Source: JAPLJQ01 sp037143735 (GTDB lineage Bacteria > Desulfobacterota > Syntrophia > Syntrophales > UBA2185). From it: DNA of 48,302 nucleotides. Positions 1 to 8,869 of this stretch are shown here, piece by piece. The position numbers and the translations under genes are program-made. The notes under the pieces are model-generated. The model had not been told where the DNA came from, ran no database searches, and saw only the letters and a list, made by a program, of their open reading frames with translations. Each line of letters opens with the position of its first letter. Position 1 is the stretch's first letter. The DNA is taken from positions 1-48,302 of the forward strand of contig JBAWYD010000002.1 of NCBI GenBank assembly GCA_037143735.1, written 5' to 3'.

Positions 1-525
1 CATATTTTCGCAGGCGATGATTTCCGACAGGCGGATGGATATGTTTGATGCGAGTCTGTGAAGCAGGGTCGTATCCATATCGGGTTGATAACGAAGACTG
101 CTAAAGTCTCCATGGTTCAGGCTGCCGATAATTTCCTGGTGGAGGGCAATGGGCGCCACGGCCAGAGATCCGATAAAGAATTTCTTTTTTCTCGGTAATA
201 GTTTGAAAAAAGGCTTCAGGTCTTCGTTGGCCAATACCGGTTTCGTGCCGTCTGCGACGAGGCTGAAGAACGATGTTTCATCTACGATATTGATTCGGTC
301 TTTCAGGAGTTTTGACCTTGTCAGGGACTGAATCACACCGGCCAGATACGGCCTGTTGATCATTGAAATCCAGACAAAAGGAATATCGAATTCCTCTTCG
401 ATCTTGATCAGGATTGTTTCAAAGAGTTCCGTCACATCGGAAAAAGAGGGGAGGGATGTTTCGATTTTCATGAATTTTCGAGCAATCTCTTCATTCTTTT
501 TCTTGATGTCATTCACGTCTTTCAT
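1..525 (-). CDS. DUF484 / GAF-like domain protein (3' end cut by window edge)
   Basis: This minus-strand frame opens with ATG at 525 behind an AAAGGGG Shine-Dalgarno sequence and stays open to base 1, giving about 175 residues with no stop, so the C-terminus is missing. It begins with a charged, probably helical stretch (MKDVNDIKKKNEEIARKF) and continues into a GAF-like fold. The segment GSLNHGDFSSLRYQPDMDTT followed by LLHRLASNISIRL matches the end of DUF484 proteins. The biochemical role of DUF484 is not established; a ligand-sensing GAF-like role is only an inference. It starts 10 bases after the exonuclease III stop codon, so the two are probably cotranscribed. Family membership is fairly likely; function is unknown. 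Confidence 0.65.
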   Translation of the reverse strand, partial: MKDVNDIKKKNEEIARKFMKIETSLPSFSDVTELFETILIKIEEEFDIPFVWISMINRPYLAGVIQSLTRSKLLKDRINIVDETSFFSLVADGTKPVLANEDLKPFFKLLPRKKKFFIGSLAVAPIALHQEIIGSLNHGDFSSLRYQPDMDTTLLHRLASNISIRLSEIIACENM

Positions 526-535
526 AGCGGCCCCT

Positions 536-1324
536 TTACGATAGTTCAAATTCGGCAATGAGAACCGTGTGGTCAGATGGCTTGTCCGCCAGCCTCGGGT
601 TCATGTCAATCTCGCAATTCATTGATTTTTCCGCAAGTGATCCCGTGGCGAGGATATGATCAACCCGCCAGCCAAGTCCCCTTTCGACAGATCCCGGGAC
701 CCGGTAATCAAAAAAGGTGTAGTGACCCGGTTCTCCGGGATGAAATTTCCTGAAGATGTCCTGAAATCCCCAGGATTTTACGCCATCGAAGGCCTCCCAT
801 ACTTCAGGGGTGAAACAGACATGGCCCAGAAGTCTCCTGGGATCATGAACATCAATGGTCTCCGGCGCCACATTGAGATCGCCGCACCAGACGAGGGGCA
901 TAGCGGACGAGCAGGATTTTTCCAGATATTTCCTGAGACGTTTGAACCACCGGAGTTTGTATGCAAACTGCTGACTCTCTCGCTCACGTCCCTGGGGCAC
1001 GTAGGTGTTCAATATGGAAATACCCGAAAAGGTTCCCCTGACGAGGCGATCTTCGTCGGACGGCTCGTCGTCTTCAAACCCGAAAGAGACAGCTTCCGGT
1101 TTTTTCAGAGAAGCCGTGGCCACGCCGTTATATTGCTTCTCACCCCTGAAAACAACCTGATAGCCCGCGTCTTCAAAGTCGTGGATGGGGAACTTGTCAT
1201 CGTGGACTTTGGTTTCCTGCATGCACAGAACATCCGGGCTGTTTTCGCGCAACCAGGGGATGATAATGTGGAGCCGTGAACGTATGGAGTTGACATTGTA
1301 TGTGGCTATCTTAAAGGTTCCCAT
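536..1324 (-). CDS. xthA: Exodeoxyribonuclease III (AP endonuclease family)
   Basis: This 262-residue protein has the usual length for bacterial exonuclease III. The endonuclease/exonuclease/phosphatase motifs appear in order: TYNVNSIRSRL near the N-terminus, QETK with the metal-binding Glu, NTYVPQGRE, WCGDLNVAP with the catalytic Asp and Asn, GWRVDHIL, and KPSDHTVL with the catalytic His at the C-terminus. The family cleaves DNA at abasic sites and has 3'-5' exonuclease and 3'-phosphatase activity in base-excision repair. The start is ATG at 1324, preceded by GAGG at about 9 bases. It lies just upstream of the DUF484 gene. A long open frame on the opposite strand here is a shadow. Confidence 0.93.
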   Translation of the reverse strand: MGTFKIATYNVNSIRSRLHIIIPWLRENSPDVLCMQETKVHDDKFPIHDFEDAGYQVVFRGEKQYNGVATASLKKPEAVSFGFEDDEPSDEDRLVRGTFSGISILNTYVPQGRERESQQFAYKLRWFKRLRKYLEKSCSSAMPLVWCGDLNVAPETIDVHDPRRLLGHVCFTPEVWEAFDGVKSWGFQDIFRKFHPGEPGHYTFFDYRVPGSVERGLGWRVDHILATGSLAEKSMNCEIDMNPRLADKPSDHTVLIAEFELS

Positions 1325-1390
1325 GGACCAATCCTCTTTTTATAGAGCGCAAAATATCATGGCAAGCATCGATGTTCAAGGGTTTTCGGC

Positions 1391-3088
1391 TCATGATTCT
1401 GTCGATAGCGCCTTCTTTAATTCCCCCGAGAGAAGCTGTTTGCTGACACCATGATCGATAAAATCCCAGGGGAGGGTTTCGCCGGTGTTCTTCCGACGGT
1501 AAACATAGAAATCAGGGTTCACATTGATTTCTTTGAAGGTTCTGGACCAGTTGCCTCCATTCTCATGAACCGACAGGAGAATTTTCCCTACTTTCCTGTC
1601 ACCAAGGGATAACAGGGCCTGGATGTAATTCCATTTCGGGATGTCATGAATAATTTTTATAGAGGGTTCCCTGGAAAGGACGCTCTTAATTTTCCTGATC
1701 CTCCGCCGGACCGTATTGGTGTCTTCCAAAGGATACCATTGAAAAGGCGTCACAGCTTTGGGAATAAACTGATTGATGCTGATGGTGATGCGTCTGAAGG
1801 GCGCCTTCCCCTCCGTTCTCTTCACGGCCTGATGTTTAATTTTCTTAACGAGACGGATGATGGCTTCAATATCGTCTTCCGTCTCCGTCGGCAGTCCTAC
1901 CATAAAATAGAGCCTGATCCTGACAATGCCGTGTTCTATGAGGGATTCAACGGCGTTTAAGACCTGTTCTTCTGTAATCCCTTTGTTGATAACGTTTCTC
2001 AGTCGCTGACTGCCCGCTTCCGGAGCGAGCGCTACCGTTTGTATACCCGTTTCCTGAAGGAGAAGCGCCATTTTCCCGTCCAGGCGGTCAAGCCGGAGGG
2101 AGCCTAAAGAAACGTTACCATTTTTTCCCATGATGTACTCATGAAGATTAAGCAGGTCCGGATGGTCGGAGACGGCAGTCCCAAGCAACCCGATTTTCTT
2201 CCCCTTCCCGATTCCCTGGAGAAATGAGGGCTCGAGTGTTTCAAGATTCCTGAATCTGGCGGGCCGGAAGAGAAAACCCGCCGCACAGAACCGGCATCCT
2301 CGCCGGCATCCTCTGCTGACTTCCGTAAGAAAAATGTCCTTAAATTCTGCATCAGGCGTCATGACGCACTGATCCGTTGTGAACGCGTTTATATCCCTGA
2401 TCCATCGTTTTGTAATCTTTTCCGGTAATGAAGGGTCGACAGGCTTAATCTCCTCTATGAGATGGTCGGACCTGTAAGTGACGGCGTATAACCTCGGACA
2501 ATATGTTCCTTCAATTTCTTTCTGGATATTAAAGAGCATCTCGTCTTTGCCAAGACCTTCTCGACAAGACTGTTCAAATTTCTCAAGAAATTCCGGCAGG
2601 ATCTCTTCCCCCTCACCGATGAGAAAAAGATCGAAAAAATCCGTTAGAGGTTCGGGGTTGAGGGTTACGGCAATGCCGCCGCAGATAACAAGGGGCTCCC
2701 TTTCTTTCCTTTCCGCAGCGCTGAGGGTGATTCCTGACATGTCCAAAATTTTTAAAATATTGGGATAATCATTTTCATAGGAGATCGAAAAAGCAACGAT
2801 ATCGAAATCTGACAGGGGCTTCTGTGACTCCAGACTGAAGAGGGGGGGTGATCCCGGGGTGAAGAAAACGTCATCCCCGGGATCGGGAAGGAAGGCTCTT
2901 TCACAGAGGAAGGAGCTGTGGCGATTTATAAGTGCATAGATTGTCTGAAAACCGAGGCTGGACATCCCGGTGCGATAGGTGTTTGGATATGTAATACAAA
3001 CAGTTAGACATTTTCCCCAGACTTTTTTTTGATACCCTTCTTCACGGGTTAAAAGACCGCTGTATTTTCTTTTAAGGGTCCATGACAT
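1391..3088 (-). CDS. B12-binding-like radical SAM protein (TIGR03960-like)
   Basis: This is a 565-residue radical SAM enzyme of unknown substrate. The N-terminal half (about residues 20-190) resembles the cobalamin-binding-like domain of the YgiQ/TIGR03960 group, with CITYPNTYRTGMSSLGFQTI and LVICGGIAVTLNPEPL. The 4Fe-4S site is in SRGCRRGCRFCAAGF (CX3CX2C), followed by a TIM-barrel-like region with LAPEAGSQRLRNVINKGIT and LYFMVGLPTETEDDIEAI. In many bacteria the related protein is fused to, or next to, a second radical-SAM-linked domain (TIGR03936); no such domain is visible here. Its start is 12 bases after the ftsZ stop, so it is probably read through from the division cluster. The start codon has only a weak ribosome binding site. 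Confidence 0.8.
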   Translation of the reverse strand: MSWTLKRKYSGLLTREEGYQKKVWGKCLTVCITYPNTYRTGMSSLGFQTIYALINRHSSFLCERAFLPDPGDDVFFTPGSPPLFSLESQKPLSDFDIVAFSISYENDYPNILKILDMSGITLSAAERKEREPLVICGGIAVTLNPEPLTDFFDLFLIGEGEEILPEFLEKFEQSCREGLGKDEMLFNIQKEIEGTYCPRLYAVTYRSDHLIEEIKPVDPSLPEKITKRWIRDINAFTTDQCVMTPDAEFKDIFLTEVSRGCRRGCRFCAAGFLFRPARFRNLETLEPSFLQGIGKGKKIGLLGTAVSDHPDLLNLHEYIMGKNGNVSLGSLRLDRLDGKMALLLQETGIQTVALAPEAGSQRLRNVINKGITEEQVLNAVESLIEHGIVRIRLYFMVGLPTETEDDIEAIIRLVKKIKHQAVKRTEGKAPFRRITISINQFIPKAVTPFQWYPLEDTNTVRRRIRKIKSVLSREPSIKIIHDIPKWNYIQALLSLGDRKVGKILLSVHENGGNWSRTFKEINVNPDFYVYRRKNTGETLPWDFIDHGVSKQLLSGELKKALSTES

Positions 3089-3100
3089 GTTTAATTTCGG

Positions 3101-4252
3101 CTAATCCGCCTGTCTTCTCAGGAATGTCGGTATTTCAAGGTCCATCTGGTCAATATCATCCACCATGCCCAGCTTGACCACATTCATGTTCTCAATGGGC
3201 TTTTCCTGCCTGATGAAGGTCGGCATGGACAGATCTTCTCTCTTATGTCTGCCGATACGGGAGATGCCTGTCAGCGTCTGTTTTTTCTTTCCCGCTTCTT
3301 CAAAACCGGTCGCAATGACGGTGATGCGGATTTCATCCTCCATGGATTCATCCACCACCGTTCCGAAGATGATATTCGCATCCTCATGAGCTTCCGCCTG
3401 GATCAGGGAAGAGGCTTCATTGATTTCAAACAGGGTCATATCCGGTCCGCCTGTGATATTGAGGAGAATGCCGTGGGCTCCCTGGATCGTGTTATCTTCC
3501 AGAAGTGGGGAGGATATCGCCTTCTGTGCCGCTTCGATGGCTCTGTTGTCTCCGCAGGCGATACCGGTGCCCATGAGAGCCATTCCCATGCCGGACATGA
3601 TGTTCTTTACGTCGGCAAAATCAAGATTGATCAATCCCGGAACCATAATGAGATCAGAAATCCCTTTCACGGCGTGATACAGGATATCGTCCGCCCTCTT
3701 GAAGGCCTCCAGGAGAGATAGATTTTTTCCACCAAGGCTGAGGAGCCTCTGATTGGGAACGATGATAATGGTATCCACGATCTGTCTCAATTCGGCGATT
3801 CCTTCTTCTGCCTGCACATTCCTTTTTTTCCCTTCAAAGTGAAAAGGTTTTGTGACGACAGCAACGGTCAAAATGCCGAGCTCTTTAGAGATTTCTGCTA
3901 CGATGGGGGCGCCTCCTGTTCCAGTCCCGCCGCCAAGTCCGGCGGTAATGAAAACCATGTCGGCCCCCTCGAGATATTCCTTCAGGATATCCTTTGTTTC
4001 CATGGCGGCGCTTCTGCCTACTTCAGGGTCAGAGCCTGCTCCGAGACCCTTTGTCGCTTCGGCGCCAAGTTGAAGCTTGACCGGCGAAGCGGATGCTTTC
4101 AGCGCTTGGGCATCTGTGTTTGCCGCGATAAATTCAACACCCTTCAGATTGTACGATATCATGGTGTTGACAGCGTTACCACCGCCTCCACCGATACCGA
4201 TCACCTTAATTTTCGCCGTGTTTACCGGATCTGACTCAACAAATTCAAACAT
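3101..4252 (-). CDS. ftsZ: Cell division protein FtsZ
   Basis: FtsZ is the tubulin-like GTPase that polymerises into the cytokinetic Z-ring. The 383-residue protein has the nucleotide-binding KVIGIGGGGGNAVNTM near the N-terminus, the tubulin signature GLGGGTGTGGAP at about residues 105-116, and the T7-loop region NLDFADVKNIMSGMGMALMG. After a short variable linker it ends in the conserved C-terminal peptide DLEIPTFLRRQAD, which in the family binds FtsA and other membrane anchors. It is the last gene of the dcw order, 16 bases after ftsA, and is followed at 12 bases by a radical SAM gene. No terminator is seen between ftsZ and that gene. Confidence 0.98.
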   Translation of the reverse strand: MFEFVESDPVNTAKIKVIGIGGGGGNAVNTMISYNLKGVEFIAANTDAQALKASASPVKLQLGAEATKGLGAGSDPEVGRSAAMETKDILKEYLEGADMVFITAGLGGGTGTGGAPIVAEISKELGILTVAVVTKPFHFEGKKRNVQAEEGIAELRQIVDTIIIVPNQRLLSLGGKNLSLLEAFKRADDILYHAVKGISDLIMVPGLINLDFADVKNIMSGMGMALMGTGIACGDNRAIEAAQKAISSPLLEDNTIQGAHGILLNITGGPDMTLFEINEASSLIQAEAHEDANIIFGTVVDESMEDEIRITVIATGFEEAGKKKQTLTGISRIGRHKREDLSMPTFIRQEKPIENMNVVKLGMVDDIDQMDLEIPTFLRRQAD

Positions 4253-4268
4253 AACCCTCCCTCCCCAA

Positions 4269-5489
4269 TTAAAAGAATTCTAAAAACCACTTTTTTATTT
4301 TCCTTGTTGTGTTGATAAAAATATTTCCTTCGCCCTTCGGGTCTTTCGACAGATTTTTACTGCCATACATAACCAACCCGACGCCTGTGGCATATATCGG
4401 ACTGTTGATTAGATCCGTCAGCCCTCCTACACCCGTCGGATACCCTTTCCTGACCGGCATGTTGAAAACATGTTCAGCCAGTTCTGTGATGCCGTCCAGG
4501 ATGGATGTCCCCCCTGTTAACACAATGCCAGCAGCCAGAATGTCTTCATAACCTGATTTGACGATTTCCCTGTAGGCCATATTAAGGATTTCCTCCATAC
4601 GGGGTTCTATGATCCTGCCAAGGATCTGTCGCGAAACGCCTCTTGGTTCTCTTCCTCCTACACTTGGAACTTCTATGACTTCGTCCTTCGGAATCAATGA
4701 TGCGAAGGCGCAGCCATATTTAATTTTTATTTTTTCAGCATCCGAAAGTGGTGTTCGGAGCCCCGTGGCAATATCACTGGTCAGATAATTTCCCCCAACC
4801 GGCAGGACAGCCGTATGTTTAACGCTTCCTTCATAAAATACGGCGATGTCCGTAGTGCCCCCTCCGATATCCAGCAGGGCCACCCCAAGATCCTTCTCGT
4901 CATTACTTAGAACGGCTTCACTGGATGCCAGTTGTTCCAGAATGATATCGTTAATTTCCAGCCCGACCCGGTTAACGGATTTAACAATGTTTTGTATGGA
5001 TGTCACGGATCCGGTCACAATATGTACCTTGGCCTCGAGGCGGACGCCAGACATTCCAACCGGGTCTCTGACGCCATCCTGATCATCGACGACAAAGCTC
5101 TGGGGGAGGGTTTGAATAATTTCCCTGTCCAGGGGAATGGCAATGGCCCTCGCTGCCTCAATGGCCCTTTGTACGTCCTCGTCATCAACCTCTCGACCCT
5201 TGACAGCGACAATGCCGAGGCTGTTTTGCCCCTTGATGTGTCCACCGGCGACACCGGCGTACACAGAGCTGATTTCGCAGCCCGACATGTGCTCAGCCTC
5301 TTCAACGGCCTTTTTAATCGTCTCTACGGTGTTTTCGATGTTGACCACGACCCCTTTTCTCAGACCGTCCGAGGGATGGGATCCTATGCCGATAATGTCG
5401 ATGCCCGTATCTGTAATTTCAGCGACAACGGCACAAGTTTTTGTGGTGCCTATATCCAATCCGACAATCACATGCCCTTTCTTAGCCAT
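4269..5489 (-). CDS. ftsA: Cell division protein FtsA
   Basis: FtsA is the actin-like ATPase that tethers FtsZ to the inner membrane and recruits later divisome proteins. Visible motifs are VGLDIGTTKTCAVVAEI (phosphate 1), LLDIGGGTTDIAVF (phosphate 2) and GIVLTGGTSILDG (adenosine motif). The C-terminus ends in TRKIKKWFLEFF, a typical amphipathic membrane-targeting helix. The frame is open upstream, but I place the start at ATG 5489 because the family begins close to (M)AKKGHVIVGLDIG. This gives 406 residues. An AGGAGG lies about 15 bases upstream, rather far for a Shine-Dalgarno sequence. It lies between ftsQ and ftsZ, as expected. Confidence 0.96.
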   Translation of the reverse strand: MAKKGHVIVGLDIGTTKTCAVVAEITDTGIDIIGIGSHPSDGLRKGVVVNIENTVETIKKAVEEAEHMSGCEISSVYAGVAGGHIKGQNSLGIVAVKGREVDDEDVQRAIEAARAIAIPLDREIIQTLPQSFVVDDQDGVRDPVGMSGVRLEAKVHIVTGSVTSIQNIVKSVNRVGLEINDIILEQLASSEAVLSNDEKDLGVALLDIGGGTTDIAVFYEGSVKHTAVLPVGGNYLTSDIATGLRTPLSDAEKIKIKYGCAFASLIPKDEVIEVPSVGGREPRGVSRQILGRIIEPRMEEILNMAYREIVKSGYEDILAAGIVLTGGTSILDGITELAEHVFNMPVRKGYPTGVGGLTDLINSPIYATGVGLVMYGSKNLSKDPKGEGNIFINTTRKIKKWFLEFF

Positions 5490-5580
5490 AGTTTGTCTGT
5501 ATTTCCTCCTTTGCGGACTTTCTGCAGTAGTCAACGATACCACCCGTTTTGATCCATTAAATATTTGCCGCTGACGGACG

Positions 5581-6426
5581 TCATGTTCTCAATTCTTTCT
5601 TTGATCCCGGCGGCGCCGCGGGCCCCAGGACGTTCCTTCTCTGAACGGTTATCTTTGTAGGATCACTGAGATCAATGAGTAAATATCCCGGTTTGAGATT
5701 CCTCCTGTCCAGATCAGCCATGACAGGCGCCAGGCGCTTTAACTTATTATCATAATTGTCGAATCCGAGTTGAAGGCAAAGACCGCTGTCCGTAAAGAGG
5801 GAGAGCCCGAACACCTCGTGGCCGTGAATCTCAGAAACCCGGCTTATTGCCGGAAAATCTTTTAAGTTTGAAAGGAAACTCAACAGTTCCAAGGATTTGT
5901 TTAAAAGATGGACATTCGTTTTATCTTCAGCGTAACATCCGCTCAGCACAGGAAGGTCCGTTTCATCGCCATTCTGGAGTTTTTTAAAGGGAATACCTTC
6001 GTGGTCCAGCAGATAAAAACCGCGGTCCCGCTTGACCAGAGCAACTGCCGTTCTTTCGCGGATCTCGATAACCAGCCGGTTGGGCAGTTCTCTTCCGATA
6101 TAAACGTCTTTTACCCATGGATTTGAGGCAATCCTCCTGGTTACCACATCCAGATTAATAGACAGGAGACTTTGAAAAGGTTTGACAGCAGCGAGTGTTA
6201 ATACATCTTTTTCTGTAAGCTCCTTGCACCCCTTCACAATCGTTTCCTTGATCTGGAAACAGGTTGAATTGACGACATAATGGTAGCCATGGATCATGGT
6301 CGCTGTGATCGCTAAAATAACAACAACCAATAGGATAGCTTTGGAAACTTCCTGCAGGATGCTCCTGCCGTGTCTCTTAAAACGGTTTTTTCGCGTTTCC
6401 AGTTTGGTTTTGAAACGGTTTTTCAT
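5581..6426 (-). CDS. ftsQ: Cell division protein FtsQ (POTRA domain)
   Basis: FtsQ is a bitopic inner-membrane protein bridging early and late divisome components through FtsB/FtsL. The 281 residues have a basic cytoplasmic N-terminus and one membrane segment at about residues 30-48 (ILLVVVILAITATMI). The periplasmic POTRA domain follows, from FQIKETIVKGCKELTEKDVL to PNRLVIEIRERTAVAL, then the beta domain. The ATG overlaps the murB stop (ATGA) and is preceded by GGAGAAAACGG, implying translational coupling. No ddl gene lies between murB and ftsQ, unlike in some proteobacterial dcw clusters. Confidence 0.93.
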   Translation of the reverse strand: MKNRFKTKLETRKNRFKRHGRSILQEVSKAILLVVVILAITATMIHGYHYVVNSTCFQIKETIVKGCKELTEKDVLTLAAVKPFQSLLSINLDVVTRRIASNPWVKDVYIGRELPNRLVIEIRERTAVALVKRDRGFYLLDHEGIPFKKLQNGDETDLPVLSGCYAEDKTNVHLLNKSLELLSFLSNLKDFPAISRVSEIHGHEVFGLSLFTDSGLCLQLGFDNYDNKLKRLAPVMADLDRRNLKPGYLLIDLSDPTKITVQRRNVLGPAAPPGSKKELRT

Positions 6427-7352
6427 CCGTTTTCTCCAATGACCCTGATTTCGGGTTCAAGATGGATGCCTCTCTCTTCCCAGACTTTCTTTTTAACCAT
6501 ATCCATCAGCGCCAGGATATCCGCCGCTTTTGCATTTCCCGTATTGACAATGAAATTTCCATGTTTCTCCGATATTTTCGCACCACCGATCTGAGCGCCC
6601 TTGAGGCCGAGGTCGTCAATGATCTGACCTGCGGGCATACCCTTCGGATTCTTGAATACGGAACCGGCATTACGGTGTTCCAGGGGATGTTTTTCCTTCC
6701 TGATTTCGAGAATTTCGCGAATTCTATCCTGAATTTTTTCCTTAATTCCCTTAGATAGCAGGAATGAGGCGCTGACGATGATAGATCCTTCCGGCAGTTC
6801 CAGGTGTCTGTACTCGAATTTGAGAGACTTTCTCTTGAATTCCGCAATGCCTCCATTCGTGTTCATAGCGCTGACGGTCTCAATTACATCCTTGATTTCA
6901 TTTCCATAAGCGCCGGCGTTCATCCTGACCGCCCCTCCGACGCTGCCTGGGATGCCGGCGCAAAACTCCATCCCCGTGAGGGATTCAACGGCAGACAAAC
7001 GGACAATATCTGAAAGGCAGGCGCCCGCTTCCGCATCAACAGAAACATGATGGGCGTTCCTGTCCGTCCGGGCCACATGGCTGATGCATTGAAGAGAAAT
7101 GATGACGCCCCGGTAGCCGCCGTCTTTTATGATCAGGTTCGTCCAGTTACCGACGGGGATGAAGGGTATCCCGACACTACCTATGAAGGAGATGGTCTGC
7201 CGCAGTTCATCCCTGCTTTTAGGAAAAACAAGGGCGTCAACCCTGCCGCCCACTCCGATCGATGTGTGTCGCTCCGCCAATTCGTCAAATAGAATGTTGC
7301 CGGACACTATATCCGTCAAGGTTCGGCGGAACTGCTCATTTTGCACGTTCAT
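6423..7352 (-). CDS. murB: UDP-N-acetylenolpyruvoylglucosamine reductase MurB
   Basis: MurB reduces UDP-GlcNAc-enolpyruvate to UDP-MurNAc using NADPH and FAD, the second committed step of peptidoglycan precursor synthesis in the cytosol. The 309-residue protein has the FAD-binding region GVGGRVDALVFP, MEFCAGIPGSVGGAVRMNAGAYG, the catalytic-serine segment RNAGSVFKNP and the terminal HLEPEIRVIG with the conserved Glu. It is a type II-sized MurB. The flavin loop usually read as GxGSNLL is here GNWTNLI, a small deviation. The start overlaps the murC end by 17 bases and the stop overlaps ftsQ by 4, consistent with a tightly coupled operon. Confidence 0.95.
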   Translation of the reverse strand: MNVQNEQFRRTLTDIVSGNILFDELAERHTSIGVGGRVDALVFPKSRDELRQTISFIGSVGIPFIPVGNWTNLIIKDGGYRGVIISLQCISHVARTDRNAHHVSVDAEAGACLSDIVRLSAVESLTGMEFCAGIPGSVGGAVRMNAGAYGNEIKDVIETVSAMNTNGGIAEFKRKSLKFEYRHLELPEGSIIVSASFLLSKGIKEKIQDRIREILEIRKEKHPLEHRNAGSVFKNPKGMPAGQIIDDLGLKGAQIGGAKISEKHGNFIVNTGNAKAADILALMDMVKKKVWEERGIHLEPEIRVIGENG

Positions 7353-8718
7353 GGCCTGACCTTTTTAAAAACGCCTCTCCGATTTTCCAGACGTTTCCCG
7401 CACCCTGGGTGATAATGACATCCGTCGGTTTTGCCGTGGTCACAAGGTGGTTTACGATGTCGTCAAAACCGGGAATGTAGGTGACATCACTATGGCCGCT
7501 ACGACGAATCCCTTCGCAGAGGGTCAGGGCATTCACTCCCGGTATAGGGTCTTCACTGGCTGCATAAATGTCCGTTACGATCAGGGTGTCTGCATCCGGA
7601 AAAGACGTCAGAAATTCTTCAAAGAGGGCATTGGTCCGGGTATAGCGGTGGGGCTGGAATACGACGACGATCCTGTCCTTCCATACCTGTCTCGCCGCAG
7701 CAAGGGTTTCTCTGATTTCTGTGGGATGATGGCCGTAATCGTCAACCACAGTAACGCCGTGAGCCGTTCCCTTGACCTCGAGTCTGCGGTGGACGCCGAC
7801 AAAGCGATTCAATCCCTCGAAAATGGTTGAAAATTCCATATCGAATTCCCGGGCAACGGCAATCGTTGCCAGGGAATTATAAACGTTGAACCTGCCGGGA
7901 ACATTTATGGTTACGTCCCCGCAGGGCTCTTCCTTGTAAAAGAGAGAAAATGTGGAAGATGAACCGGCAAAATGTATGTCACCGGCCCGATAGTCCGCCG
8001 GAGACGTGAGACCATATGTAATCGTCTTTCTTTTAATTTTAGGCAGGATGGTCTTTACATTTTCATCATCAAGGCAAAGGATGGTTGAACCGTAAAAGGG
8101 GACGATATTGGCGAATTGTAAAAAAGCCTCTTTGATTTCCTCTATGTCCCTGTAATAATCGAGGTGTTCACGGTCTATATTGGTAATGACTGCAAGCGAT
8201 GGAGATAATTTGAGAAAGGAGCCGTCGCTCTCATCGGCCTCGGCCACAATGACCTCTCCGTTTCCCATTTTCGCGTTGCTCCCGATACTGGCAAGCTTCC
8301 CTCCGATGACCATGGTGGGATCAAGACCTCCGTGAGCGAGGACGGTGGAAACCATGGATGTGGTGGTCGTTTTCCCGTGACTTCCCGATACGGCAATGGA
8401 AAATTTCATTTTCAGGAGTTCAGCCAGCATTTCGGCGCGGGGGATGACGGGGATCCCTCTTCTATGGGCTTCCAAAACTTCGGGATTATCCGCTTTAACG
8501 GCTGTGGATGTGACGGCCACGTCGGCGCCGCCCAGGTGGGAGGCGTCATGACCGGCAAAAATTCTGGCGCCGAGGGCTGCCAGTCTTTGTGTAATATCGG
8601 ACTGACTGAGATCCGAACCGCTGATGGTGTATCCCAGGTTGAGAAGTACTTCCGCGATGCCGCTCATGCCGATGCCACCTATACCCACAAAGTGGATATT
8701 CTTCACTTTTCTATGCAT
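7336..8718 (-). CDS. murC: UDP-N-acetylmuramate--L-alanine ligase MurC
   Basis: MurC adds L-Ala to UDP-MurNAc with ATP. The Rossmann-like N-terminus IHFVGIGGIGMSGIAEVL binds the UDP-sugar. The P-loop is VSGSHGKTTTTS at about residues 110-120, followed by EADESDGSF, NIDREHLDYY and the C-terminal DDYGHHPTEIRETL, all diagnostic of MurC. I choose ATG 8718, giving 460 residues, over an upstream in-frame ATG at 8763: GGAGAG lies 6 bases before 8718 and homologues begin close to this point. The stop overlaps murB by 17 bases. A 151-base AT-rich gap separates it from murG, the largest gap inside the dcw cluster. Confidence 0.96.
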   Translation of the reverse strand: MHRKVKNIHFVGIGGIGMSGIAEVLLNLGYTISGSDLSQSDITQRLAALGARIFAGHDASHLGGADVAVTSTAVKADNPEVLEAHRRGIPVIPRAEMLAELLKMKFSIAVSGSHGKTTTTSMVSTVLAHGGLDPTMVIGGKLASIGSNAKMGNGEVIVAEADESDGSFLKLSPSLAVITNIDREHLDYYRDIEEIKEAFLQFANIVPFYGSTILCLDDENVKTILPKIKRKTITYGLTSPADYRAGDIHFAGSSSTFSLFYKEEPCGDVTINVPGRFNVYNSLATIAVAREFDMEFSTIFEGLNRFVGVHRRLEVKGTAHGVTVVDDYGHHPTEIRETLAAARQVWKDRIVVVFQPHRYTRTNALFEEFLTSFPDADTLIVTDIYAASEDPIPGVNALTLCEGIRRSGHSDVTYIPGFDDIVNHLVTTAKPTDVIITQGAGNVWKIGEAFLKRSGHERAK

Positions 8719-8869
8719 CAGATCTCTCCGGTGGCTATTTTTTACTTTATCCATTGAATACACGCCGTCCGTTTGATTTAACGTTCCGCGATTAAATTAC
8801 CGTATCTTGTGTATAATGTTATTCACATACACTATATATTGTATCTAATCCATAAAAATATTTAAAATT
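8719..8869 (-). promoter_or_regulatory. AT-rich murG-murC spacer, possible internal promoter/operator
   Basis: Every other junction in the dcw cluster is under about 100 bases, and many overlap. This 151-base spacer is very AT-rich. Read on the minus strand it contains TATAGT- and TATACA-like hexamers and a GTGTAT/ATACAC inverted repeat at 8809-8814 and 8827-8832. No convincing -35 partner was found, so an internal promoter for murC-murB-ftsQAZ is inference. Confidence 0.3.

Noticed and set aside
656..1279. 207-codon open frame on the plus strand
   Set aside because: It is antisense to exonuclease III, whose catalytic motifs are all present on the other strand; no ribosome site or family likeness.
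4932..5552. 206-codon plus-strand frame
   Set aside because: It is antisense to ftsA, which has all actin-fold motifs; codon-pattern shadow.
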